From positions 553,924 to 605,914 of the forward strand of contig NZ_LMIT01000002.1 of NCBI RefSeq assembly GCF_001428825.1: a DNA stretch of 51,991 nt, in the 5' to 3' direction. The notes beneath the pieces were generated by a model that ran no database searches, was not told the origin of the DNA, and worked only from the letters and a program-made list of their open reading frames with translations. The DNA is from Nocardioides sp. Root240. GTDB lineage: Bacteria; Actinomycetota; Actinomycetes; Propionibacteriales; Nocardioidaceae. This document shows positions 7,713 through 18,235 of the stretch, one piece after another. The position numbers and the translations under genes are program-made. Each line of letters opens with the position of its first letter. The stretch's first letter is position 1.

Positions 7713-8804
7713 GTGGACATCGAGTCCTTCGTCCTGGATGTCGTCGACGTGGTCGAGGAGACCGCCGACGCCAAGTCGATCAGCTTCGCCGTACCCGCTG
7801 GGGCGGAGGAGAAGTTCGACTACAAGCCGGGCCAGTTCCTCACCGTCGCCGTGCCGAGCACGCAGACGGGGATCGCCGCGCGTTGCTACTCGCTCTCGAG
7901 CAGCCCGCACGACGGCGGCCCGCTCACCGTGACGGTCAAGCGCACCGCCGAGGGCTACGCCTCGAACTGGATCTGCGACAACCTCGCGGTCGGTGACACG
8001 CTGCGCGTGCTGCCGCCGTCCGGGATCTTCACCCCGGCGTCCCTCGAGGCCGACCTGCTGCTCTTCGGCGGCGGCTCCGGCGTCACGCCGATCATGTCGA
8101 TCACCCGCACCGCGCTGGCCCACGGCAGCGGCAGGATCGTCGTCTTCTACGCCAACCGCGACGAGAAGTCGGTCATCTTCGCCTCGGAGTTCGCCCGGCT
8201 CGCGGCGGAGAACCCCGACCGCCTCCAGGTCATCCACTGGCTGGAGTCGGTGCAGGGCCTGCCGACCGAGGCCCAGATGAAGGCCTTCTGTGCGCAGTAC
8301 GCCGGCTTCGACTCCTTCGTCTGCGGCCCCGCGCCGTTCATGAAGATGGTCACCACCGTGCTCAAGGAGCTCGAGGTCCCGCGCAGCCTGCGCCACCAGG
8401 AGAAGTTCGTCTCCCTCGGCGGCAACCCGTTCGGCGACATCGCCGAGGTCCAGCAGGCGCAGGCCGAGATCAGCTCCGCCGACGACGAGGGCGGCGCCGA
8501 CGCCGCCTTCTCCGACGCCCCTGCCGGACCGGTCAAGCTCGAGGTCGAGCTCGACGGCGAGGAGTTCACCTTCGACGACTGGGACCCGCGCACGAAGATG
8601 CTCGACTTCCTCGAGGGCAAGGGCGTCAAGGCGCCCTACTCCTGCCGCGAGGGCGAGTGCTCGGCCTGCGCGATCCGGCTGCTCGAGGGCGACGTGCGGA
8701 TGGTCCACAACGACGTCCTCGACAAGGACGACCTCGCCGACGGGATCCGGCTCGGTTGCCAGTCGGTGCCGCTGACCGACCACGTCAAGGTCACCTACAG
8801 CTGA
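7713..8804 (+). CDS. kshB: 3-ketosteroid 9-alpha-hydroxylase reductase KshB
   Basis: This 363-residue protein passes electrons from NADH to KshA. The N-terminal ferredoxin-reductase half has the FAD motif RCYS (57-60) and the pyridine nucleotide motifs GGGSGVTP (119-126) and CGPAPFM (204-210). An acidic, Ala-rich linker (about 252-272) leads to a C-terminal plant-type [2Fe-2S] domain with Cys311, Cys316, Cys319 and Cys349. This is the domain order of KshB and phenylacetyl-CoA epoxidase-type reductases. The GTG start follows GTAGGGA. The 47-base gap after the small gene has no terminator, so one transcript with kshA is likely. A hairpin follows the stop codon. Confidence 0.9.
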   Translation: MDIESFVLDVVDVVEETADAKSISFAVPAGAEEKFDYKPGQFLTVAVPSTQTGIAARCYSLSSSPHDGGPLTVTVKRTAEGYASNWICDNLAVGDTLRVLPPSGIFTPASLEADLLLFGGGSGVTPIMSITRTALAHGSGRIVVFYANRDEKSVIFASEFARLAAENPDRLQVIHWLESVQGLPTEAQMKAFCAQYAGFDSFVCGPAPFMKMVTTVLKELEVPRSLRHQEKFVSLGGNPFGDIAEVQQAQAEISSADDEGGADAAFSDAPAGPVKLEVELDGEEFTFDDWDPRTKMLDFLEGKGVKAPYSCREGECSACAIRLLEGDVRMVHNDVLDKDDLADGIRLGCQSVPLTDHVKVTYS

Positions 8805-8822
8805 CGGCTGCGCCGAGCCGTC
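8803..8822 (+). terminator. Hairpin after kshB
   Basis: GACGGCT and AGCCGTC form a 7-bp perfect stem with a 6-base loop, beginning in the kshB stop codon. There is no T-run, as is common in actinobacteria. Confidence 0.5.
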
Positions 8823-8839
8823 CGGGGTACCTCCGCGGG

Positions 8840-9271
8840 ATGCCGAGCGTCGAACGAACCATCACCGTCGAGAAGCCCGTGGAAGCGGTCTGGACCTACC
8901 TGACCGACTTCACCACCACCGAGCAGTGGGACCCGCCCACCGTCTCCACCGAGCGCACCTCGGGGGACGGCGGCGTCGGGACGACCTACCACAACGTGAG
9001 CAGGATGCTGGGGCGTGAGGTCGAGGTCGACTACGAGGTCGTCCGCTTCGAGCCCTACGAGGTCTTCGAGCTGACGGGCGCCGCCAACGGCATGAGCCTG
9101 CGCGACACGATCACCTTCCAGTCGGGACAGGACACGACCACGGTCACCTACCGGTCGGAATTCTCGCCGCACGGAGTCACGAAGTTGGCCACGCCGGTGA
9201 TCGCCGGCGGGATCGAGGTGCTCGGCAGCAAGGTCGCCCACAGCCTCGAGAAGCACCTGCTCGCGCTCTAG
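8840..9271 (+). CDS. SRPBCC (START-like) lipid-binding fold protein
   Basis: This 143-residue protein starts MPSVERTITVEKPVEAVWTY, the typical first strand and helix of the polyketide cyclase/SRPBCC superfamily. The DFTTTEQWDPPT segment and the TVTYRSEF strand fit, and a long C-terminal helix (EVLGSKVAHSLEKHLLAL) closes the cavity. Such proteins bind hydrophobic ligands; no catalytic residues can be assigned. The ATG is chosen because a much longer upstream frame overlaps kshB in another frame. A GGGG at 8824-8827 is the only ribosome-site candidate. Its stop lies 10 bases from the convergent GMC oxidase gene. Steroid or fatty-acid binding is suggested only by neighbourhood. Confidence 0.75.
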   Translation: MPSVERTITVEKPVEAVWTYLTDFTTTEQWDPPTVSTERTSGDGGVGTTYHNVSRMLGREVEVDYEVVRFEPYEVFELTGAANGMSLRDTITFQSGQDTTTVTYRSEFSPHGVTKLATPVIAGGIEVLGSKVAHSLEKHLLAL

Positions 9272-9281
9272 CGGGCCGCGT

Positions 9282-11222
9282 TCAGGCCAGGCGTGCTGCC
9301 AGGCGGGTCGCGGTCATGTGCGCGATCGACTCGATCGAGATCATCGGGTTCACGCCCGAGGCGGTCGGGAAGCACGACGCGTCGGCGACGTACAGGCCCG
9401 GCACGTCCCAGGTCTGCCCGTCGGGGTCGACCGCGGAGCTCAGCGCGGAGCCGCCCATCCGGGCGGTGCCCATGATGTGGAGCGCGGCGAGGGCCATCGT
9501 GGCGGGCGCGGCGCCCGCCGTACGGATGTCGGACTCGAAGGTGTCGATCGACCCCCGGCGTCCCGGCTCGTAGCTGACCGTCCGGTGGTGCGTGGTCGCG
9601 ATCCAGTTCGCACCGGCGGCCTCGGCGATCCGGGCGCCGCCCACGAGACCCTGGACCAGGTGGTCGGTGTCGCGCGGGGAGAGCTGGTAGCGGACGACGG
9701 GCTCGCCGTCGCGGCCGATGCGTACCGTTCCGCCCGGGTCACGGTCGCGCACGATGACGGCGACGCCGAGGGTGTGCTTGAGCTCGACCATGCGGCGGCG
9801 GAAGTCGTCGGACCCGCGCCAGTTGACGAAGCCGGTGCCGAAGCCGGGCGTCAGGGGAGCGGTCTCGTAGAGCACGCCGTAGCCGGTGCCGTCGAGGTCG
9901 GTGTGCGCGTCGACGTACCGGCTCTGCATCGACCCGACCCAGCCGTCGACCGGCTCGTCCATCCGGCCCCAGACCGCGGTCGCGGGGTGGAGGCGGAGGT
10001 AGCGGCCGATGTTGGGGTTGCTCAGGCCGCTGCGCTGCAGCAGCGCCGGCGTCTGTACGGCGCCCGCGGCCACGACCACGGCCCGGGCCCGCACGCGGAC
10101 CCGGTGCCCCTCGGCCGTCGTGGCGACCACGCCGGTCGCGCGGCCGAAGCTGGTGCTCACGGTCCGGACGTCGACGCCGGTCAGGATGCGGGCTCCTGCA
10201 GCCGCGGCATCGGCCAGCCAGGTCTTGGCGGTCGACTGCTTGGCCCCGATCCGGCAGCCCATGCCGCAGCGCCCGCACTCCACGTCCTGGTCGCAGCCCT
10301 GCACGTTGCGCGGCATGGCGTCCACGTCCCAGCCGAGCGCCCGGGCACCGCGCTCGAGGATCGCATCGCGTGGCGCGGCCTTGTCGTGGTCGGTGTTCAC
10401 GCCGAGCCGGGCGCACACGGCGTCCATCGAGGCGGCGTACTCCTCACCGGAGAACTGCGTGGCGCCGTGCGATGCCCACTCCTCGCGCACGTGGTCGGGG
10501 GTGCGGAAGGACGTCGTGTAGTTGACGACCGTGCCGCCGCCAAGGCCGCGACCGGCGACGAGCTGCACCTGGCCCTCGGCCGTCGACTGCGGAGCGAGCG
10601 CGTAGAGCTGGAGGAAGCCGGTCTCCTCGCCGCCGTCGAAGTCGCGCTCGTCGTGGAAGCCGCCGGCCTCGAGGACGACGACGTCGAGCCCGGACGCGGC
10701 GAGCACACCCGCCGCCGTACCGCCGCCGGCCCCGGAGCCCACGACCACCACGTCGCAGGACAGGTCGCTGTCGCGGGTGACCTGCTCGGGGGTGAGGACG
10801 GCGGGCGGCGGCGTGTCGGCGGTGCCGAGCGGGCCCGGGTAGCCGATGCCGTCCCACAGCGCGTCGCCGCCCGTCATGTAGTACGGGAACAGCGAGGCGG
10901 TCTTGAGGCCCTGGAAAAGCGCGCGCTTGGCACCCACCTTGGCGTCCGACAGCGACAGCAGCACCTGCTCGCGCCCGGCCTGGTCCAGCTGCGAGAACCG
11001 CCGCGGCCGCCCTGTCAGCGCGAGGCCGAGGGCGCGGGTGTCCCAGAGGTCGAGGAGGGCCTTGAGCTGGCGCAGCTCGCCCGCCCGTGGGTTGGCCTCG
11101 GCGATGCGCAGGGCGAGCTCGTGCGAGCCGACCTGGGTCGGTGACGGCACGCCGTCGCCGCCGGTCGCGAACGTGTCGGCGATGAGGCCCATGGCCCGTA
11201 CCTGTCGCGGGGTGAACACCAT
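9282..11222 (-). CDS. GMC-family oxidoreductase, long-chain alcohol/sterol oxidase type
   Basis: This 646-residue FAD enzyme has the dinucleotide loop VVVGSGAGGGTAAG at 159-172 and GRGLGGGTVVNYTT shortly after. The C-terminal HIMGTARMGG (active-site His) and GVNPMISIESIAHM (partner Asn and FAD contact) are the GMC signature. An N-terminal helical extension of about 150 residues and a Cys-rich CDQDVECGRCGMGC block resemble long-chain alcohol oxidases and gluconate-type dehydrogenases more than BstO-type cholesterol oxidases. There is no signal peptide, so it is cytoplasmic or membrane-associated. The ATG at 11222 has a -10 (TAATGT) at leaderless spacing. Next to the steroid genes it could oxidise a sterol or fatty alcohol, but the substrate is unproven. 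Confidence 0.82.
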   Translation of the reverse strand: MVFTPRQVRAMGLIADTFATGGDGVPSPTQVGSHELALRIAEANPRAGELRQLKALLDLWDTRALGLALTGRPRRFSQLDQAGREQVLLSLSDAKVGAKRALFQGLKTASLFPYYMTGGDALWDGIGYPGPLGTADTPPPAVLTPEQVTRDSDLSCDVVVVGSGAGGGTAAGVLAASGLDVVVLEAGGFHDERDFDGGEETGFLQLYALAPQSTAEGQVQLVAGRGLGGGTVVNYTTSFRTPDHVREEWASHGATQFSGEEYAASMDAVCARLGVNTDHDKAAPRDAILERGARALGWDVDAMPRNVQGCDQDVECGRCGMGCRIGAKQSTAKTWLADAAAAGARILTGVDVRTVSTSFGRATGVVATTAEGHRVRVRARAVVVAAGAVQTPALLQRSGLSNPNIGRYLRLHPATAVWGRMDEPVDGWVGSMQSRYVDAHTDLDGTGYGVLYETAPLTPGFGTGFVNWRGSDDFRRRMVELKHTLGVAVIVRDRDPGGTVRIGRDGEPVVRYQLSPRDTDHLVQGLVGGARIAEAAGANWIATTHHRTVSYEPGRRGSIDTFESDIRTAGAAPATMALAALHIMGTARMGGSALSSAVDPDGQTWDVPGLYVADASCFPTASGVNPMISIESIAHMTATRLAARLA

Positions 11223-11228
11223 GGACCG

Positions 11229-11234
11229 ACATTA
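11229..11234 (-). promoter_or_regulatory. -10 box for leaderless GMC oxidoreductase
   Basis: TAATGT on the minus strand lies at -12 to -7 from the ATG at 11222, with no ribosome site. It overlaps a plus-strand TAGGGT pointing toward cspA. Confidence 0.5.
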
Positions 11235-11453
11235 GGGTGTCGCAATGGCGCGAGGCGAGGACATCGCTGGTAGCCTTGTCGTGTTGAAGGGGACCGATTC
11301 GTCGGCCCTGTCCAGGCGCCGGGCCATCCTGCCGGCGGCTGGTTCACTGTTGTAGCTCCACCTGGTCATTCCACGAGGCGCGTTCAGTTGGCTTCAGCCC
11401 GCGCGTCCAATCCGGTTCGCGCGGCTTCCGGGATGACACACAAGGAGTACAAA
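11233..11453 (+). promoter_or_regulatory. Promoter and long 5' leader of cspA
   Basis: A plus-strand TAGGGT at 11233-11238 would start transcription at about 11245, giving a leader of about 209 nt. A second TAGCCT at 11271-11276 would give about 170 nt. Long structured leaders are typical of cold-shock mRNAs. A 7-bp hairpin with a 12-base loop (CCGCGCG/CGCGCGG, 11399-11424) lies just upstream of the AAGGAG ribosome site. A 36-codon reading frame begins exactly at the first predicted start (11245-11355) but has weak codon bias. Confidence 0.45.
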
Positions 11454-11657
11454 ATGGCTCAGGGCACCGTGAAGTGGTTCAACGACACCAAGGGCTTCGG
11501 CTTCATCGCGCAGGACGGCGGCGGCGCTGACGTGTTCGTCCACCACACCGGCATCGCCGGCAACGGCTTCAAGTCGCTTGCCGAGGAGCAGCGTGTGGAG
11601 TTCGACGTCACGCAGGGCCAGAAGGGCCTGCAGGCGGAGAACGTCCGCGCGATCTGA
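11454..11657 (+). CDS. cspA: Cold-shock protein (CspA family)
   Basis: This 67-residue single cold-shock domain binds single-stranded RNA and DNA and melts mRNA structure. The RNP-1 motif is KGFGFIAQ (14-21) and RNP-2 is DVFVHH (28-33). The length and ending AENVRAI match actinobacterial CspA. The ATG is fixed by AAGGAG seven bases upstream; the open frame continues upstream but through the leader. It is transcribed alone, behind a long leader and before a hairpin that starts in its stop codon. Confidence 0.93.
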   Translation: MAQGTVKWFNDTKGFGFIAQDGGGADVFVHHTGIAGNGFKSLAEEQRVEFDVTQGQKGLQAENVRAI

Positions 11658-11672
11658 TCCTTCCCGGATCAG
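11654..11672 (+). terminator. Intrinsic terminator of cspA
   Basis: CTGATCC and GGATCAG form a perfect 7-bp stem with loop TTCCC. A T-richer CTCGGTCTTGT follows. The stem includes the stop codon. Confidence 0.65.
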
Positions 11673-11709
11673 CTCGGTCTTGTCGGGGCCGGGTGGCACA
11701 GTTCGTCTC

Positions 11710-12318
11710 GTGACGAACGTGCTGCCCGGCCCCGACGGCCTTTTCCGCTGTCCCTGGGCCGTGTCGGCCCCCGAGTTCCCCGCCTACCACGACGCCGAGT
11801 GGGGCTTCCCCGTCGTCGACGACCAGCGGCTGTTCGAGAAGGTCAGCCTCGAAGGCTTCCAGTCGGGCCTGAGCTGGCGCACGATCCTGGTCAAGCGCCC
11901 CGACTTCCGCGCCGCCTTCGCCGCCTTCGACCCCGCGGTGGTCGCCGGCTACGACGACACCGACGTCGCCCGCCTCCTCGCCGACGCCGGCATCGTCCGC
12001 CACCGCGGCAAGATCGAGGCCGTCATCAACAACGCCGGCCGCGCCCTCGACCTCGTTGAGGAGAAGGGCTCGCTCGCCGCCTACTTCTGGTCGTTCGAGC
12101 CCCCGCTGGCCGAGCTGGGGGAGCCGCAGACGCTGACGACCTCGCCGGCCGCGATCGCGATGTCGAAGGACCTGAAGAAGCGGGGCTGGAAGTTCGTCGG
12201 CCCGACCACCGCCTTCGCGTTCATGCAGGCGATGGGGCTGGTCAACGACCACGTCGTTGGGTGCGTGACACGCGCGGAGGTCGCGGCGGCGCGGGCGGCG
12301 TTCACGCCGCCGGCGTGA
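11710..12318 (+). CDS. tag: DNA-3-methyladenine glycosylase I
   Basis: This 202-residue HhH-type base-excision enzyme removes 3-methyladenine from alkylated DNA. The zinc site is formed by Cys14 (FRCPW), His27 (YHDAEWG) and the C-terminal VNDHVVGC His and Cys. The core LEGFQSGLSWRTILVKRPDF and KFVGPTTAFAFMQAMG blocks are as in E. coli Tag. The GTG start sits just before MTNVLPGPDG; upstream frame residues belong to the cspA region. A CACAGT at -13 to -8 is a poor -10 match, so the promoter is unclear. It converges on the NUDIX gene with three bases between stop codons. Confidence 0.93.
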   Translation: MTNVLPGPDGLFRCPWAVSAPEFPAYHDAEWGFPVVDDQRLFEKVSLEGFQSGLSWRTILVKRPDFRAAFAAFDPAVVAGYDDTDVARLLADAGIVRHRGKIEAVINNAGRALDLVEEKGSLAAYFWSFEPPLAELGEPQTLTTSPAAIAMSKDLKKRGWKFVGPTTAFAFMQAMGLVNDHVVGCVTRAEVAAARAAFTPPA

Positions 12319-12321
12319 CGG

Positions 12322-12834
12322 TCAGCCGGTCCCGCCCAGGAGGTGTTCGCCCAGCAGCGCGATCGAGTCCGGCACGAACGACTCCGTCCGCACCATCGCC
12401 CGCAGCTCCTCGACCGTCACCCACGCACCCCAGGCGACCTCTTCCGGCTGCCACGTGATCGGGCCGTCGTACACGCAGGTGAAGCAGAACGCGTGGTAGT
12501 CCGTGTGGTCGTCGGCGTAGTCGCCCTCGCCGAGGCTCGTCAGCTCGACTCCTTTCACGCCGAGCTCTTCCGCAGCCTCCCGGACCGCGGCGTCGTGCGG
12601 CTCCTCGCCGACCTGCAGCACCCCGCCCGCGGCGAAGTCGTAGCGGCCGGGGAACACGTCCTTGGTGTCGGTACGACGGTGCACGTAGACCTGGCCCGCG
12701 CTGTTGCGCACGATCACGGCCGTGGCCGCGTGGCGGAGATTGCGCTCGCGCATCTCGCGACGTGTGACGACCTCGCCGGAGGGCTGGCCGGCGGCGTCGT
12801 ACAGGGGGACGAGCTCGTCGCCGGGAGAGCTCAC
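12322..12834 (-). CDS. NUDIX hydrolase, YfcD/IPP-isomerase-like
   Basis: This 170-residue protein has a complete NUDIX box at about 70-92 (G-x5-E-x7-REAAEELGV). The N-terminal part, GEVVTRREMRERNLRHAATA, resembles the YfcD/isopentenyl-diphosphate isomerase-like branch, whose members hydrolyse nucleoside or other diphosphates. The substrate is unknown. The GTG at 12834 overlaps the stop of the upstream metallo-hydrolase gene as GTGA, which decides the start over a long in-frame extension. It forms a three-gene minus-strand operon with the hydrolase and the isomerase-like gene. Confidence 0.88.
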   Translation of the reverse strand: MSSPGDELVPLYDAAGQPSGEVVTRREMRERNLRHAATAVIVRNSAGQVYVHRRTDTKDVFPGRYDFAAGGVLQVGEEPHDAAVREAAEELGVKGVELTSLGEGDYADDHTDYHAFCFTCVYDGPITWQPEEVAWGAWVTVEELRAMVRTESFVPDSIALLGEHLLGGTG

Positions 12835-13499
12835 CAGCCCCGCTCGCGCCACTCCGCCACGTGCGGCCGCTCGGCTCCGAGGGTCGAGTCGTTCCCGTGC
12901 CCCGGGTAGAACCAGGTGTCGTCCGGGAGCGCGCCGAAGATCTTCGTCTCCACGTCGTCGATCAGCGTCGCGAACGCGGCCGAATCCCCGAACGTGTTGC
13001 CCACGCCGCCCGGGAACAGCGAGTCCCCGGTGAACAGGTGGCCGTGGCCGGCGGGGTCGCGGTAGAGCAGGCAGATCGAGCCGGGGGTGTGGCCGGTGAT
13101 CCGGATGACCTCGAGCGAGCACGACCCGACCGTGACGGTGTCGCCGTCCGAGACGCGCCGCGTGACCTCCACCCCGGTCTGCTCGGTGATGGCGTCCGCG
13201 TCGGGCCCACCCGCGACCGTGGTGGCTCCGGTGAGCGAGACCAGCGAGGCCAACCCGCGGTGGTGGTCCCAGTGCTGGTGGGTGGTGACGATCGTGGCCA
13301 GTGAGCCGTCGGCGAGCTGGAACAGGCTCTCCGGCTGGTCGGCCGCGTCGACGAGGAGGTTCTCCCCGGTCGACCGGCAGGTCAGCAGGTAGCAGTTGTT
13401 CGACATCTTCTCGTCGACGGCGAGCTTGGTGATCGTGAGCTCCGCGAGCTCGCGCACGTCGGGCGCACCGCCCGCCGTGACCTCTCCGGTGTACGTCAT
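12831..13499 (-). CDS. Metallo-beta-lactamase fold hydrolase (glyoxalase II-like)
   Basis: This 222-residue protein has the zinc motif THQHWDHH (73-80), an ITGHTPGS strand, a FTGDSLF aspartate and a late YPGHG histidine, so the binuclear site is complete. Size and motifs fit hydroxyacylglutathione-hydrolase-like thioesterases; in actinobacteria a mycothiol thioester is plausible. The ATG at 13499 overlaps the preceding gene's stop (ATGA). A similar gene lies divergent to uvrA in M. tuberculosis (Rv1637c), so the position is conserved. Confidence 0.88.
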   Translation of the reverse strand: MTYTGEVTAGGAPDVRELAELTITKLAVDEKMSNNCYLLTCRSTGENLLVDAADQPESLFQLADGSLATIVTTHQHWDHHRGLASLVSLTGATTVAGGPDADAITEQTGVEVTRRVSDGDTVTVGSCSLEVIRITGHTPGSICLLYRDPAGHGHLFTGDSLFPGGVGNTFGDSAAFATLIDDVETKIFGALPDDTWFYPGHGNDSTLGAERPHVAEWRERGW

Positions 13500-14182
13500 C
13501 GTCCCTCCATCGTCGGCAGCGTCGCGTTCGTGCTGGACAGTACTGGCCCGGCGTCGCGACCCGTCGCCCACCACGCGAGCGCGCCGAGTGGGCCGCTCAC
13601 GGTGGGGGAGGAGGCGTCGACCTCACCGAAGTCCCAGCTCCCCGACCCGTCGCTCGCCACCGCGTGGAAGCCGGGGCCGCGGTACTGCTTGGCGTCGTTG
13701 CGGAGGAAGGACTGCGCCGTCTCCGACGGCCAGTCGCTCACTATGTAGCCGGCGTCGAGGTCGGCGTGGTGGATCTCGACCTCCCGCAGCCGGAGGAACG
13801 GTACGGCGCCGGCCGGCATCACGCGCCCGCCCGGCGTCCGCTCGAACGTGGTGCCCGGGGCCAGGTCGTCGGCGACGGCAGCCACCTCGGCGAAGGAGGC
13901 GCACGCCGCCTGGAGCCGGGCGCGGACCTCCGCCGGCGCCGCTGCGGCGAGCACGTCGATGTCGCGGTCCCGCGCGTCGTCGGCGACGTACATCGTCACC
14001 GGGGCGCCGTCACGGAAGCCGCGGAGCACGCCCGCGAGCGCCTCCGCGTTCAGGGCGAGGTGGGCGATCACGTGGCTGCGCGTCCAGCCCGTGCAGTGGC
14101 TGGGTCCCGACCACGCGCTGTCGGGGAGGTGGTCGACCGTGCTGAGCAGCCGCTCCGTCGCGGCGTGGAGGGGGAGGGTCAC
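13496..14182 (-). CDS. DinB-like, mycothiol-dependent maleylpyruvate isomerase family protein
   Basis: This protein has about 228 residues. The N-terminal helix bundle contains [19 protein letters not shown], the MDMPI_N signature with the HxxxH-type metal ligands of the DinB fold. The C-terminal half has [18 protein letters not shown], as in the family. Members use mycothiol in isomerisation or transfer reactions; the substrate here is not known. The GTG at 14182 is the most likely start because the frame further upstream runs antisense through uvrA. It is coupled to the metallo-hydrolase gene and divergent from uvrA. A mycothiol link would make the two genes functionally related. Confidence 0.8.
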   Translation of the reverse strand: MTLPLHAATERLLSTVDHLPDSAWSGPSHCTGWTRSHVIAHLALNAEALAGVLRGFRDGAPVTMYVADDARDRDIDVLAAAAPAEVRARLQAACASFAEVAAVADDLAPGTTFERTPGGRVMPAGAVPFLRLREVEIHHADLDAGYIVSDWPSETAQSFLRNDAKQYRGPGFHAVASDGSGSWDFGEVDASSPTVSGPLGALAWWATGRDAGPVLSSTNATLPTMEGR

Positions 14183-14269
14183 GTGCCCATCATGCCCGCG
14201 CAACACGACTGTCGGCGCCGGGTGAGAGGGTGGAACCCGGCGCGCGGCTTGCCTGCGCGCCGTACCATG

Positions 14270-14285
14270 GCGAACACCTGTTCGA
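14270..14285. promoter_or_regulatory. LexA SOS box upstream of uvrA
   Basis: GCGAACACCTGTTCGA matches the actinobacterial LexA site TCGAAC-N4-GTTCGA at 11 of 12 fixed positions. It lies 29 bases before the uvrA GTG, where LexA would block transcription. Confidence 0.78.
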
Positions 14286-14314
14286 ACTTTCGAGAGCACA
14301 GCAAGGGACCGGTA

Positions 14315-17302
<2,988 letters not shown>

Positions 17303-17323
17303 GTTCCGCTCAGGTGGCGCCCG

Positions 17324-17329
17324 TAGCCT
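17324..17329 (+). promoter_or_regulatory. -10 box for the tandem Rieske genes
   Basis: TAGCCT lies at -13 to -8 from the ATG at 17337. There is no ribosome site, so a leaderless mRNA is likely. Confidence 0.5.
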
Positions 17330-17336
17330 GACCGCC

Positions 17337-17822
17337 ATGACGGCCCCCTTGACCAGGCGACGTGCACTGACCGGAGCAGCGACCCTCGGCGTCGGCGTCC
17401 CCCTCCTCGCCGCGTGCGGTGACGGCGGCAGCACGACCGCCGACGACCCGGTGACGAGCAGCGCCCCCACGACCAGCGTGCCGACCTCCGCGGCGACGAC
17501 CGAGACGACGGCGGGCGGCAGCAGTGCCCCGGCGACCGGCGGGCTCGTGGCCGCGGCCGACGTACCGGTGGGCGGCGGCGTGATCCTCACCGACGAGGAG
17601 CTCGTCGTCACCCAGCCGACGGCGGGGGAGTACAAGGCCTTCAGCGCGATCTGCACCCACCAGAGCTGCATCGTCACCTCGGTGACCGACAACACGATCC
17701 ACTGCCCGTGCCACGGCAGCAGCTTCTCGGCCGAGGACGGCTCCGTGACGGGCGGACCCGCGCCGTCGCCGCTCGCCGAGACCGCCGTGAAGCTCAGCGG
17801 CGACGCGGTGGTCAAGGCGTGA
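17337..17822 (+). CDS. Tat-exported Rieske [2Fe-2S] lipoprotein
   Basis: This 161-residue protein has a twin-arginine signal (TRRRALTGAATL) ending in the lipobox LLAAC, with the lipidated Cys at 27. A Thr/Ser-rich linker (about 32-65) follows. The Rieske domain has box I CTHQSC (Cys106, His108, disulfide Cys111) and box II CPCHGSSF (Cys123, disulfide Cys125, His126). It is therefore a complete, high-potential-type Rieske site on the outer face of the membrane. It could pass electrons in a small exported chain. Similar single-domain Rieske genes lie near uvrA in Streptomyces, as I recall. A second copy overlaps it downstream. Confidence 0.88.
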   Translation: MTAPLTRRRALTGAATLGVGVPLLAACGDGGSTTADDPVTSSAPTTSVPTSAATTETTAGGSSAPATGGLVAAADVPVGGGVILTDEELVVTQPTAGEYKAFSAICTHQSCIVTSVTDNTIHCPCHGSSFSAEDGSVTGGPAPSPLAETAVKLSGDAVVKA

Positions 17823-18235
17823 GCGCACCCGTCGTCAGCCGCCGCATCGTCTTCTCCGGTCTGGGCGCGCTCGGCGTCGCGGCCGCGCTCGCCGGATGTG
17901 CCGGCAGCGGCGACAGCGACGGCGGTTCGGACGCGAAGGTCGAGCCGGGCGCCGAGCTGGCCGCCACCGGTGACGTGCCCGTCGGTGGCGGCATCGTGCT
18001 CACCGACGAGAAGATCGTGATCACCCAGCCGGTCGCGGGCACGTTCCACGCCTTCACCGCTGTGTGCACCCACCAGATGCTGCTCGTGACGTCGGTCGAG
18101 GACGGCAGGATCCTCTGCGCCAACCACGGGTCGTCGTACTCCGCCGAGAGCGGGGACGTCGAGGGCGGACCCGCCCCGTCAGGACTGGCTCGCGTCGAGA
18201 TCGACGTTCAGGACGACAAGATCCTCGCTGCCTGA
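17819..18235 (+). CDS. Second Rieske lipoprotein without disulfide cysteines
   Basis: This 138-residue paralogue of the preceding protein has a signal with SRRIVFSGLGAL and lipobox ALAGC (Cys27). All four cluster ligands are kept: Cys83 and His85 in CTHQML, Cys100 and His103 in CANHGSSY. Both disulfide cysteines are gone (Leu88 and Asn102 in their places). The Thr-rich linker is also much shorter. A GTGA overlap with the first Rieske gene shows co-translation. Loss of the disulfide should change cluster potential or stability; the role is unknown. The 3' end overlaps the convergent TPR gene by 28 bases. Confidence 0.85.
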   Translation: MSAPVVSRRIVFSGLGALGVAAALAGCAGSGDSDGGSDAKVEPGAELAATGDVPVGGGIVLTDEKIVITQPVAGTFHAFTAVCTHQMLLVTSVEDGRILCANHGSSYSAESGDVEGGPAPSGLARVEIDVQDDKILAA

